Shown here in pieces: positions 13,030 to 26,100 of a stretch of DNA of 64,000 nt. This DNA is from Ectocarpus siliculosus (Eukaryota; Sar; Phaeophyceae; Ectocarpales; Ectocarpaceae). The number at the start of each line of letters is the position of its first letter. Position 1 is the stretch's first letter. The stretch covers positions 4,956,961-5,020,960 of the forward strand of contig FN649729.1 of NCBI GenBank assembly GCA_000310025.1, read 5' to 3'. Position numbers and translations under genes: made by a program. The notes below the pieces were generated by a model. The model searched no databases, was not told the origin of the DNA, and was given only the letters and a program-made list of their open reading frames with translations.

Positions 13030-13250
13030 GTAGACCGGGGTATACCCTGCCACGGCTACTCGTCTCTACATCTTTACCCTGTTACTCGACATGTACCCTG
13101 CCTTGACCGGAATGGGACCGTGTCGTCGGCCATTGTATTCGCAGGTATACATATTTTTCCAATCAAAAGGGACACCTTTAGAATATGCCCAATGCCCAAT
13201 ATCCGGCAGGGTTTCTACCCCATTCACTGCAAAGACTTCAATACACATCC
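13030..13250 (+). repeat. Diverged copy of the element forming the inverted repeat at 26.9-28.4 kb
   Basis: The order of short blocks 'GGTATACCCTGCC', 'TACCCTGTT.CTCG', 'ATGTACCCTG' and 'TTGACCGG', then 'CGCAGG', matches the arm at 27010-27125 with many substitutions. This shows that the arm sequence is a dispersed repeat rather than a unique sequence. Confidence 0.6.
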
Positions 13251-16200
13251 TTCGACTGTGGATGCATCTCCTTGGACTGTGGTTTGCCTCGAACGGGTAG
13301 AGTCAAGTGATGTGGATGTTAACTTTCAACCACTGGAGCCAACCGCGATGCTAGACACGCTGCATGGTTGAACGCCGCATGGTTGACGCTCCGAAAGGAT
13401 CAGAAGACGCCGCATGACGCACTTCGACAGGGTAGTGGATCTGGATGGATGGATGTGTGGTCTCGTGGCGGAGAGTGGGAGAGGAGAGAGATACCCTTAC
13501 ACGCCCCACGCCCATGTGCATCATCACGAGACAAACGAGTTCTAGACTACTGTAGACGTGCTATGGAGAGTGCTGCATAGACCTACATAATCGGACAGAA
13601 AGACAGCGTGGCTGACGGTGGGATGTAGCACCGCAACAACAAACCTCACGCGAGGCAGCCAAGAATTGCAAGCTGCATGCCTACCAAGTCGTACACCAGT
13701 ACATTCTGGTGTAGTTCTACAGCAGTACGACAGACCATGCAACGTCCGGCAGGATTTCACCGCAACCCCAAGCTTTTTCGTTAGAGTCACAACTCCAGCA
13801 CATCAATACTGCTGTATGTAGTACATCGGAACGGGGTTCGATGACCATCTCTACCGTTGCAGCACCCCAGGTTTTGCCCGTCGCAGGCAGGCCCTGGATA
13901 CGACGGTAGGCCACCTTGAAAGTGCTACACGATGTGAACAAGAACAACCAATCAACCAACAGAGGCCAGTCTCTCAAGTGGGTAGCGAGCAGAAACATCC
14001 AGTCTACAGCAGCAGTAGTACCTCTGGTACAGCAACTGCTACTGTAATAATGTGTAGTCGGACGTTGTGTAGCTGATGGTGTTGATATCTATCCACGGTG
14101 CAGCAGCTACACCACCAGCGGAGACCCATTACATGAGATAGAAACGGTGGCTATAGTGTCTTGACAACACGCAGACTACGGCTGGTAATTCGCGGAGTGG
14201 AAACTTGCATGATGGTGGACGGACCTGAGATCATGCTACTGCTGCAATCAGGTGGTGGGAGCACTGGTGGAGCAGCAAAACAAACGGAGATTGCGGAGAT
14301 TTGCATTCCTCGCACGACCCCCCCTTTGTATACGTTGTGCGATATATCTACAATCGGGGTCTCTTTGCTTCATGCAGAGCTTGTTCCATGCCGCCCATCG
14401 GGTCGCTAGCTACGAGATCGGCCCTTACCTTCTTACATCATCGTCAAGGAACAGCGTGTCAACAGGCCACCACAGCTAGAGCAGCACCCCGGCCTTCGCT
14501 TGTCTTGTCTTTGGGCAGAGGATGACCGGCATGCAAACACAGAAATGGTTAGGGAGGAAAAGATGCGGCGGAATTAATAATTTATGAACTTTTTTCAATT
14601 TGCCGTTGTCCCTGGGTCTCGCTGGCTCCACAAATTTTGTAGCAGCTCACGTCCGAGTCCTTGGTGTGTGATCTCCTTTCTATGAGCGCGGATGGATATG
14701 CAACACATACCTCCAAGGGAGGCTGACCTACTGTACATGCCTTGTCTCTGGTTGCGCCTCGATTTGGCACAGCAGAGCAGCAGCAGTTGCGGAAAGGCCG
14801 AGGATGCTGTGAGAAGACCACAAACAACTTTCGAAAAACACGGCAATCAGCTCCGGATCTACAGCTGTATCTACTGGGCTCCTCTGTAATCTTCCTCTTT
14901 TATGCATACGATAGCGCATCTTTTGCTCACGAATCTGCCTTCCCCTCTGGTACCGTCTGTCGTCAGCTGATAGTGGCTACGGACCTGCAGACACTAGGCG
15001 TAATCTGCTGTTAGCTTCTACATACCAGCGGGCGCTTACCAAAGGGGAGGGGCGGACAAGAGAGGGCCAGGCTGTCCTCTGTCCTCTCTGTCCTCGCCGC
15101 GCTCTCTTGCGTGTGTGTGTGGTCGTTGCAACCAGCAGGGCTTGGAATGACTTGCTTGCCTTGATTGGTCCGAGGTCGCAAAAAAGAGAGTCGGGCAGCA
15201 AAGTAGAGCGTGGGGTTCGGCTGTGAGTGTCTGCCATGTTGGAAAGAGGTGGAGAGAGACATGAGGTCCCTACAGCAGTACACACACACGGCGAAGAGCA
15301 TGTTCCATATGGCATATCTGGGATGACCGGACAACATGTATGTATGTATGGGTTAAACTTGATCCAACAACAGCAGTCACACAAGGCTGGAGCTAGCCGT
15401 TTGTGTTTTTTTTAGGTCAACATTCATTTGCTTCTTGGCGCACCTTCCCGTTGTATCCACAGACGGCCACTACCTTTCGGCACCGACAACACGGCTGCAC
15501 GGTAGAGAGAGGCAGAATCCTTCATCGCTACGCTAATCCGATCTACTGTACCTACCGATGCAGGGCTTCGCCCGCCGCCATCGCGGTGGTTCTTTGAGAG
15601 ACAGCAGTCACTGCAGTCCATGAAAGAAAGCGTCTTTTTTGGCTCTCTTTTTTTGTGGTGGTTTGAAAATGAAATCCTGATTTGAACGGACGAGTCTCTC
15701 TCGCCCTTCGCCACCTAGAACGGGAAGTAAAAATAACGCACGGAGCGGCGATCGATATGCCCCTTTCTTCTCGCAGCCGCACTCTCAACGCCCGGTCCAG
15801 AGAGGATGAGAGAGCATTCTGAGAGCTCTGAGAGATGTGGTAGGGAGAAGCAAATCAGCACATGGCTACAACGGCTGTTCTCTATGTGCCATACAACAGC
15901 ATGCATGGTAATCTTTCTCGCCTGACTGCGGCAGCTAGCTTCCTTCCGCCGTTGGAAACTACAGGTGCTCCGCCGAGGCTTGCATCTTCACCCCAGCCAG
16001 GATCGGGCTCTGGAACATGAGAGAGGACGTCCGTGTGGCGCTGCGATGGTTGGGTCTTGCGTGCAGCTCGATCTTGAGGGCGCGTGGTGGAGGACTGTTT
16101 TGGTGGTCTGGGTGAGGTGTGGTTGTGGGAGAGAGGGAAAGAACGGTGAGCTTGCTTGCTGGTGGTCTGGTGGATCATAGTTTTTTTCACCGTCCGTTCC

Positions 16201-16692
16201 GTGCGAGAAGACGGTAAAATAGGTGCAGCCCACACCACCAGACCACCATCGCTTTGCACGGCGGGTCCGTGTTACGAAAAACAAATCCTGCGTCATGATG
16301 GAGTGTGCATCTGTTGCTAATTCGTCACTGGTTACTAGATAGAATCGACCGGTCGGTGTGCCCCTGCATGGCTACATCTAATTTTTGTTTTCACATACTA
16401 CTGCTGTACTGTAGAATGCCATTTATATATAGCAAACCTTGAATACTAAGGTATCACCTGGTTTTTACCATCGACGCCCCCACCCCGACAAATTACGTGA
16501 ATAACAATGCACATAGCGGACGAATTCGGTAACAACACAATTACTTACCCATACCACTCACCGCGTGCGATACTTTCATCACAAAATATATATGTATATG
16601 CGTACTCCGGAGTATTTTGCGAAGCCCTACCCCATCGATTGATCAAAGTCTTCCTCTTCTCGTGTATGTTGCAGCCACACCATGCAGACTTG

Positions 16693-16948
16693 TAGTTAGC
16701 GCCCGCACTTACTTGAAGTCTTCAGAACCTGAGGAGGAGCTAAGAAATTCAGGATTTGAATGAAAGAAAACTCAACAACTTGACCGCAAGAACAGACAGG
16801 TACTTCCGTCGAAAAGCCTACCAGTACTTGCTCTAAAACGCATAAATATTTAAGTTAGGTCGCTGTTGCGGTACCTCATAGAGAAGGATACTCCCATTGT
16901 TTGAAACAAGTCTCGGCGAAACAGGCTCTTGAGTGCGGGCGCTAACTG
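16693..16948. repeat. Possible small element with 18-bp terminal inverted repeats
   Basis: The sequence GTTAGCGCCCGCACT at about 16694-16708 reappears inverted at about 16932-16946. About 220 bp of non-coding sequence lies between. This looks like a short non-autonomous inverted-repeat element, but I saw no second copy in the window and no clear target-site duplication. Confidence 0.45.
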
Positions 16949-19900
16949 CGTTCGTCGCGTTTCAAAAGTGACCTTACGACCAACTCCTTTGTTCCACAAA
17001 GTTGTATGCAAATGACTCACCGTGGACCCTGCCCTTGTTGGCATACGTCGACTACTCATGGCGGAATGAGCTTGCTTGTAGTCCTGTCTTCTCTCTGCTT
17101 TTCTCTCTCGAAATGGTGTGAGGAGGTAGATCGGGCCTTGGTTTGATTGGAGCTCAAACTATTGAACACTCGGTCTCAATGCATTCGAATAGCACAACTA
17201 TCATAGCTGCTTGTGATAGGAAGGAGAGGGGGGCAGGCGTACGTGTGATGTAGTGGGCAGCCTTCTCTCTCCCAGGTGGTTTTGAGTGATGATGGATGAT
17301 TGGTAAATGATTGGTAGAGGTATCAGGCCTAGACCGCCTCATTGAAGAAACGTAACTGTTGTCTCTTCGTCGAAAGGTGTGGCTTGACCACCGATGCTTC
17401 GGCACCCTTCAGGACAGACGAAGGAGGATTCGGCCGCTCTGGACCCCCGTCCATGTATGCCCCTCATTTTCATGTGACCCTTTTTTCGAGACCTGTACGG
17501 AATTTCGCGTACTCGGATTCGGCCACGGTACACCATCATCGTACAAACGTCTATTTGAATTGATAAAGGCGATGGTAATATCCCAAAAGAGGGTTAATAA
17601 ACGAAATGGATTGAGGCCCGGGGTGGGCCGCTTTTGTATATATATGCGTTGGTTGCCCCCCCCCCGCCCTATTGTGGGCTTCGGTCCCAGAGGTCACCCC
17701 TTGTAGGATGTCCACCGCACACTGTACAATAGATGGAACGCCCTACAATGTAGAGCACAATTTTCTTAATGAAGAATTCCTTGTGTGTAGCTTTTCAACT
17801 TGAAGTACCCAATATGCAGATTTTTACTCCCCAAGTGTATCACACACGAAGCGACGTATTCGCTGTGTGCGGCGCACCTTTTCCGTACAAGCGCGGAAAG
17901 ACCAAAGCCCCTTGCAGTACATGAAGTATAGTCGTCATGCCACACGTGAAACATTTGGTCAGCCGGATGCCCAAATCAACCCCCAAATCAACCCATGGCA
18001 CATGTCTCGTTTGGCACAGCAAACGCAAGAATGTTTGCCAGCTTCTGGTGTGTCCGTCTGAAACGTAGCATGGGCCGGCGAAATAAACGGCATGTCGCTC
18101 CGTTCCGGCATTGTAGGGATGCGAGGTCAATCGTTTACCGACTGTACGGCCGGCGTTCACATGAGTACCCCCCCCCCCTCCCTCCCCCCCAGAACCCCCT
18201 CGACCTGCACGCTCAAATCAAGTCGTGAACCCGATTATGCAGTTAGGTTCGTTGCAAATGACTTTCTCGCTAAATGTATGGAAGAGCACCTTCAGAGCAC
18301 GAGTCAGATTCATATGCATACCCCCTCCCCCCCCCAAAAGGCGAGGGGGCTACACAACCCACAGAGTGGGCTAGGTATGGAGGTTTTTTTTTTGGGTTTG
18401 CGATCATCGAAGAATGAGAAAGAGTAGGCTTGACGATACACGATGATTGGAGACTAGATTTTCAAGGAACGAAGCAAGATCAGGAAAAGAGGGGGGGAGA
18501 GGGAGATCGGAAGGTTGTATTTAGCAAGTCGGACGTCGAAGGAGATAAAGATTATCGTCGGCGGGTCTTCTGCCAGTAATTTCACTACAGGTGGAAAACA
18601 AGGGGACTACCTTCCATTCGTTCCATTAGGCTTGTAGTATCGTACATGGTTGGACTCTGGTACACTCCAGCGTGTGGTAGGCATCGCTATTAAGGAATTA
18701 TCATGTGCCCTTGGTTCGTTTGGTGACGTCGTTGAGCACTCCGCAAAACACTTCGAAAGCATACCTTGACGCGTGTACGAAATTGTTGCATTTTGTCTGT
18801 CATGTGGTAGGTCCCCGAGAGACTCCGGCTGAACATGACAGACCACATCCATCCTTGACACTTTACGATTCGAGGTGGGCCTCCGGATGATGAGCAGGCC
18901 GTTACGGATACCGGAAGACGGTGCGGCTCATTCACACGCACAAAAAATAGTACGTCTACAAACAAACGCGGACAGCTAGTAGCTACACAAAGCCCGGACA
19001 GATGTAGGTTACGGGTGGGTGCGTCCCCAACTGGGTCGGCTGAGATGTGACGGCCACCTTGCTTCAAGGGTTGATTGTGATCGTCTGTGTTCCCGGGTGT
19101 GAGGGCGTTGTTGGTTGCGTGTGACTTGGAGGGGGGATAACCTTGACTGACCCATACTCCACATGACGAGTTTTTCTCCCGGGTAAGACCTATATGCGTT
19201 TTTTTCGTGAACGCGAGAGCCCAAAACTGACTCCCTACCGGTATGCGTCATACATGCTTGTACGCATGCGAAATAAAACAGAAGCAAGTATTTAGTGGTC
19301 GGTTTTCTCAGCCGCAGCAGAAACCCCGAGCTGCAATTGGGGAAAGCCAAGCCGCCTTGTCAAGGAGTGGGCTGGGGCCTCTGGCTGCCAGAAATTCAGA
19401 CGAAATTTGTGTGCCATCCCGTCTCTCCTCGCGCATAACAATCGTAGGCTTAGGAGGTGCCTTTCCCCCCATCCTCCCCCTGCACAAGAGTGCAAGCAGC
19501 GCGTTGTCCCGAGACTCAAATCTGGTCGCTGCCGTAGTGGTGGCACCCAGCACAAATAATCTCGTGTTGTTGGAACACAATCTCACCAACCAATCGGATT
19601 GCGCATTTTCTCCTCCATGACGGATGCCCCTCCCTCCCTGCGGTATCACTCTACAGCTGGTCAACCTGTACCCCCCACACACAACAAAGAACCATCCGTT
19701 CCAACGAGCAAAAGTCGGCCGTTGGTATTAGCCAGTGCAAGAGGCGTGTATGACGTTTGCCGCAGGAACACTTTCGGCTGACCCACTACTGATGATGAGG
19801 AGATGCGTCGATAGCAGCAGGCGCCTTACGGTGCCTGCCATGGTGGTAACTCCTGCCAGGCGTCGTACAAGATCTACACTACACTTTGGACCTGACACAG

Positions 19901-22099
19901 CACAGTGCAACATGTTTTAAATAGTTGCGATACGGGGCAAGCACCGGCTTCAGTACTATGCCTCACCGCACTCTTGCAAAACAACAACAGCCTGAAGGGC
20001 GGGGGAGAGATGAGACACCTCCTGGCTCGGGGGTTCAGTGACTCGCATTTCACCTATACGGGGTACCCTGCTTGTTTACAATCGCTGCTCGATTCTTGGG
20101 GTACGATTCGATCGACTTACGACTCAAGGACCTACGTATGTACCGGAGTGATAGACGCAGACCAATGACCGCACTGCGAGTTTGCATGCCAACACACACC
20201 GTCAAGCCACGAACAGAGAGTTCGGTGCGTCCAGCAGGTCTGACGAAAACGCTACATTCGACAGAAAACCCGAATACAAGTTGGTTGGATCAATTCGGCA
20301 CGGGGTCTCGCGACCTATTTAGTTCTTCCCATGGTACAGAATACAGCCGCACTAGGGGTTCAGCCGGCGAGCTTGTGAGACTGTCCACAAAAAAGTAAAG
20401 CAAAGCAGGTCCAACTTCCGCCCTCCTTCAGTGAACGTGGCAAACAGAATCGACCAAACACTTACGATGCATACGTCGTTGTTACACGAAGATTTCTAGC
20501 GCCGTCTACAACAAACCTTGAGGGAGATTCCAGAAGCGCGGAGCTACCAAGGCTTCCTCGCAACCGCGCTCGACACTCAGTTTCTTTCTTGTTTTCTTTG
20601 ACCTGGAACGTCTGCAAGAGGCATCCCTCGGTCCGTTGCCGCCACCCGGCGTTTCGCTGCCAAACAGAATCACCTACATACCACCATGCTTGCTCCTCGT
20701 GCCACGCCGTGCCAAGAACCGAATGTACATCGAATACCCCGCTACTTCGTGGGTTTCTTTCTTTGGAGCGTCTTCTCTACCATTCCGTGTTACTTCCACT
20801 CTTTCAAGAAGAGGCATTTAGTGCAGTGGCGTTGGTTAACACCATTCTAGCACCCCTCACTCGCTTGTGCTACAAAGACAACAAACGTCCTGTCGACGAC
20901 AAAGCTCTTAGGATGGTTTTCGACCGATTTCTTCCATCGTTTTTATTTTTCCCTGTTTATACAACCACGAAAATGCATGCATATGCTGCGTTTCCACAAC
21001 GCATTCCCTGGTCCTCCCAGATAAATACGACTTGCTTAGAAAACAACGAATGAAACACAGCCACTGGAAAACGAACAAAAACAACACACGAACGAGGCGA
21101 CACACCACGCAACTCACTTCTCCTCAGATGGTGTCTACCCCCTACATTTCATTACCTTCGCCCGTTTCCCTTGGCATCTTGGCTCTATTCGGTGGTACTA
21201 TTTTTGCCCAAACTCGGTACTACTACGTGGGACAAAATGAGGACCAGTTCTACGGGGGGAACGACGAATACTAGATCATACCCCTCCCCCCCAACACCCA
21301 GCCACAGAATCCGCATCAACCAACCTGACCGTCGGGCGGTAGTTCTAGGAGGGCACGCTCACGCCCGCACCGCCACCCTCTCCCCCCCCCCCCCCCCCAG
21401 AAACAGAAACACGGAGTCCCTCGGTAAGACCACGAAAAGAGCCTAGGGAAGAATAGATCGTGTAGATATAGATACCACCAGCCCAGACGTAGACGACAAG
21501 GGTAAAAGTGACGATTCGTAATGATATGAAAGATTCTAGCCACAGGACAAGATAACACGGTTCTACAGTAGCCACAAATCGGAGGCTGTCAACCGTAGAC
21601 CAACCGTCAGCCAAGAAACAGACGCGACCCTTCCTCCAAAACAAATTGACGCAAGTAATCGACGAATTCCCCCGAAAAAAAAAAACTATCAACAACAATT
21701 ATGTTGAACGACACCGTTGCGCCTCCGTCTGATCGTGTTCGTGTTCCGCGGACGCAGCGCCCGAACCCAAAAAAATCAAAACCAAAGACGAATCACGATT
21801 CATACCGGCAGGCACTACTGTGTATCGATCTACTTTTCAGCTCCTGGGGCTGGGCTTGCTTGCTATCGCACGACGACAATGTCGAAATAAAATGACCGTT
21901 TAACGGCGTACCGCGTGACGCCCCAGTGCCGCGTATTCGTGGGAATAGCAAAATGAATGCTCCCATTACCCTCTTCTCCCCGGAAGCCACGCAACTCGCA
22001 GCAAAACACCTATAGCGGCCACGCCCGCGTGTATCAATTTATTATTGCTACAAGCCTGGAATGGAAGCGCTGCGAAACCGGTCATGTTCGGCGCTTCAC

Positions 22100-22172
22100 C
22101 AGGAAACCCGATCTACCACGGGGAAAAACCGATCTACCACGAGAAAAAAACGATCTGACACGGGGAAAAGTG
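22100..22172. repeat. Three-copy tandem repeat, about 22-bp unit
   Basis: Three imperfect copies of a unit with core 'CGATCTACCACGGGGAAAA' run head to tail. There is no coding evidence. Confidence 0.7.
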
Positions 22173-22379
22173 CTGGAACGGAATGCATACCGCATTACTA
22201 CGGCGTAACTTGACCCGCCAACACGAGTGTGAGTCAGTCTCCCTCTCAACAACCTTGGCATGCAATCGCCCTAGCGGCGCTTGCTACTACAAACAACATA
22301 TTACTAGAGTGATGCCCGCCGTCTCCCAAGAACAAGACGTATCTGTACCACGACCATCAAGGACACGCTCACGAAGAAT

Positions 22380-22420
22380 TGAAAAGAATAGAATAGAATA
22401 GAATAGAATAGAATAGAACG
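22380..22420. repeat. Pentanucleotide microsatellite (AGAAT)n
   Basis: About seven copies of GAATA/AGAAT in tandem, just upstream of a MITE-like copy. Confidence 0.9.
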
Positions 22421-22486
22421 AGATACACAAGAAAAAACGCGCGTGCGATGCAGCTTGCGCCTTCCAAATACAGCACTCGTGATGAA

Positions 22487-22696
22487 AGAGATGCCACACT
22501 CTGTGAGTCCATTTTTCAAAGCTCGATCCCTCCACGCCGGAGACGATGTACACGTGCAAATCAAACGATATGTTTCCGGAAAGCTCTCGACGAGACGGTT
22601 CAATTGCCACCACTTTCGGCACAGCCACTCTTCCCTGCTGTATACCCAGTATAGTACTCGAGCTTTGAAAATCAGTCCCAGCCATGCCACGTCTCT
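22487..22696. mobile_element. MITE-like element, copy 1
   Basis: The ends are inverted relatives of each other: 'AGAGATGCCAC' on the left and its complement on the right, with inner blocks matching 'ATTTTCAAAGCTCGA' and its complement 'TCGAGCTTTGAAAAT'. The interior (about 110 bp) has no open frame. It belongs to the same family as the copies at 28.55, 30.53, 36.15 and 42.86 kb. Confidence 0.6.
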
Positions 22697-23194
22697 AGTT
22701 GGTGGTCGAGGATGTCTCTTACATGGAATGATTCCACACGTCTTTAATCCTTCGTGCAAATAGAAACAAAAATGGGCCCACAGGGCTCACTCCTTATATC
22801 GGTGACCAATAGTAGATGTCAAATAACGACACGAAATAGGCGGACAGCACATGTCTCCAAAACGTGAGAAACAAAACTCTCCCACGGAAAACAATGATCA
22901 ATCACGGACACCTGCTGTGTTAAGACAACACCGTTATATACATACAGCGAACGACCTAGTCAAAGTCGTCCAAATAACTAGGATACGGTGGGTTCCCCCC
23001 CCCCCCCCAACCCAAACGACACCACCAAGAACAGCAAACACCGACATACATGAGCTTGAAATCCTTTTCCATACTGCGGTGTTTACACATCGCTCCAACG
23101 CCCCTTCCCACCAAAAGACCATCGACGCACACTGGATGAACTCCAACGAAATGGCGAATGGCTTTCCTGCACCCAAGAAGCCGGAGCGCCCCAC

Positions 23195-26100
23195 CTAATA
23201 GTACAGACTCCCGCCCGTGCCCGTTGGGCAGCCGTTCTCCAGAACCCACCGCACCACCGGCGCATGCCCGCCCTTGGCCGCCCAGTTGGTGACCTTGGCG
23301 TCCCACGGGGCCCCGTTGATTCTCGCCCACTTGAGCACTTGGAGGTGCCCCCCCCTGGCGGCCGCGTTGCATGTGCCTTCGTCCCTAACGGTGACAATCG
23401 AGGCGTGATCGACAACGTTTAAGAGAAAAAAAAGACGTCAGTCAAGGACCGACTACGGCACCTGAGGTGTGTGATCAACAACGATTAGATAGAAGAAAGT
23501 CAAGAACAGATTTGTTGTTGTTGTCTTCACAACATAAAAAACGGTTTCCGGTTCCGCTACAGATTACGGCGCAAGAAAACAAACAAGCAATGGGCAACCA
23601 GAAAGGTCCATTTCTATTCATCGCTGGAGAACCAAACTGGTGTCGTTCGTGCATCGAAACAACCAATTCGCCGGGGGTATCTGTTGTCATCGCCGCCCCC
23701 TCGTATCCTACGTATGGGTCTCTTTCGCAAGTGGGGAAGCGCAAGTCATCGTGACGCACAAGCACGATCGCAAAGAGCAAAAATAAGCTCATCCTCCACT
23801 ATGTAGGTCAAAGATTGCCGTGGGGTTGTGCTAACGCGCGGCAACAGAAACGTAAGGTGCACCGATGTGGCCTAGGCGTTACATTGTGACACGACTTTTT
23901 GCATTGTAGGGGGGGGGGGGGGGAGGGGCGGGTGTCACAGAGCTAGCTGCCCCTCGGCAAGTATCGCGCACCGCAACGAAACCTTAACCTTTCGGGTAAA
24001 AGTACGTCGGAGGAGACGACGGAAGCCTCTGACATACACAACACAACACTTCGTCCCATTTCTGCTGGACTCCAGTTCTTCCGCATTTCCGCACAGTTTC
24101 CACCAACCGCGGTCAATTCAGCCGGGAGGAAACAGACCACGCAGGAGAGGAGTTTTTATTTCTCCGCCAGCCCTCTGCGGTTCATGCATGTGTTGGGACA
24201 GAAAACAAGAGAATCGATCCATCACACCACCATTCTACGACAGGTTGGTTCCCTGTCCGCTCGCTCGATTCTCACCAGGCGGGTGCCCCGTTGTGTCGGC
24301 ACCACTGCAGGACAGCGAGGTGGCCTCCACCGGCTGCGGCGGAACACGTGTCGACGTGCCAGGGGGCTCCGTGAGCTCTGCACCATTTCAGCACGTCGAG
24401 ATGCCCCCCCCGGGCCGCTTCCAGGCACGTGTTACTGTCCCACTCCGACCCGTGCTGCATGGCCCACATGATCACGTCCAGGTGTCCCCCCTTGTATGGC
24501 AGCAGGCAGATAAGACACAAGGTCGGCAACCGGATTGCTGAGACGTCGGCAGAGATAATGTTTTGGATAAAAACATTCCACGACTGCCGTGGGGCGTAGA
24601 GCAATGCCCGGTTGGCTGATGCGTGCACTATATGTAGCTCGTCGAATTCAGCGTTGGACGTAAGCTAGGTAAAGGCCACCCCAGGTTAGACAGCTACTTT
24701 GTTCTGCTGTTGAATCAGCTCGTGGCTTGTGGGTGCGCGGCTTGTGGGAAGATAAGACTGTACCACACAGGTTTGTAATTTTTCTTCTTGGTGCGTTGAG
24801 GTTCGCTGAAAACTTCCGAGTAAAAAAACACGTGAGCTGTGTGAGCTGTTGAGCTTGGGAAGCGTCACACCGTGGGAGCAGCTGGAAGCCAGCTGTGGGT
24901 TGGTCCTGCTCCCCACCTTTGTCCCTGAATTGATTTGATCTTTCATCGGCGACTGATGAAATTGGGCTCTCATGAGCCACCCCACTTCGGAGGGATTGCT
25001 TGAATATTACGAACGCCCGACTCTGTTTTACCAATATGAATGGGCACTCGCTTTTCGTGGATGGATTCATTCTTGTCTGCGTGCCCCCCTGATTGGGGCT
25101 CCACTTCGTCAGGACGGAGGCAGGCAAGATCGTACGGTAGGAAAATATCAATACTACGAGCGACGACTAGACGAGGAGACAAAAACCATACCCAACACCG
25201 CCGAAAGTTGCACAATCCAAAATATTCTACACATACATACCTTCGCTGCCTTGCTGCAAATATCGCACGACATCGGGCAGCCGTGCGCAGCCGCCCACTT
25301 CAAGATATGGAGGTGGCCCCCTTCTGCCGCCCTGCGTGGTGTGAGTTTCAAAGAATCGTGTTCGCGTCGGATGTGGGAGGGGCGAAGAACTCGAGGTGGG
25401 GACGGACAACCCCTTGCAGCCATGCGTGTGTCTGTAATATTTTAATATTAGCATCGACCGCGCCAACCGGCTGACCAATGAAAAGACGTCAGTATCAGCG
25501 CGGCCGCAAGCAGCAAGTGTTTCTAAAGGCCACGATCTGGGACCCCGTGAGGGGGCGTCATGGGGGAGGCCAAACCGCTCTCCGGATTAAAGACAATTAA
25601 CAGTGTAGCAGCAAGACTGCACGTCTCTACCAACCTTGCGCATGTTCTTGCTGGTTTCATCACCCCCCTTGCATTCACCACTCTCTTCGCTACATTTTCC
25701 CATCCACTGTTCTTGGGCAGCTAGCTCTCGCTTCTCCTGCGGCGGTTGTTGCGCGGAAAGCCATCCGCCTCCAAACCCTCGCGTGTATTGTACGCGTGTC
25801 GTACCTGCAGGTGGTGGATTCATTCCAGGGGCAGCCGTTGGAACGCGCCCATCCCAGGACGTCCAGGTGCCCTCCCAGCGCCGCGGACGAGCAGGTCCTT
25901 GGGTCCCACGGGCATCCATGGGAACGTGCGTACCGCAAGATGGTCAGGTGGCCTCCCTTTTTTCGTCAAGATGGCACAGCAACAAAGGAGAGATCGTCGT
26001 TATGGTTGGCAGCGACGAATGCAACTGGAAGCAGAACTCTCTGTATGCCCACTTGTCCGTCGGGAAGCAACAGGCGCTGCCACGCACCCTGCCCGGGGCA

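Larger units (their letters stand above)
8607..23194. other. Gene-poor spacer, about 14.6 kb
   Basis: I found no exon here supported by both splice signals and plausible protein sequence. Open frames are short and compositionally random. The longest, a 187-codon minus-strand frame at 11639-12202, overlaps an open plus-strand frame and a local duplication and resembles no family I know. The spacer holds several short tandem repeats, a diverged copy of the inverted-repeat element at about 13030-13250, a small element with 18-bp inverted ends at 16693-16948, one MITE-like copy at 22487-22696, and homopolymer C or G runs. Undetected small or lineage-specific genes cannot be excluded. Confidence 0.5.
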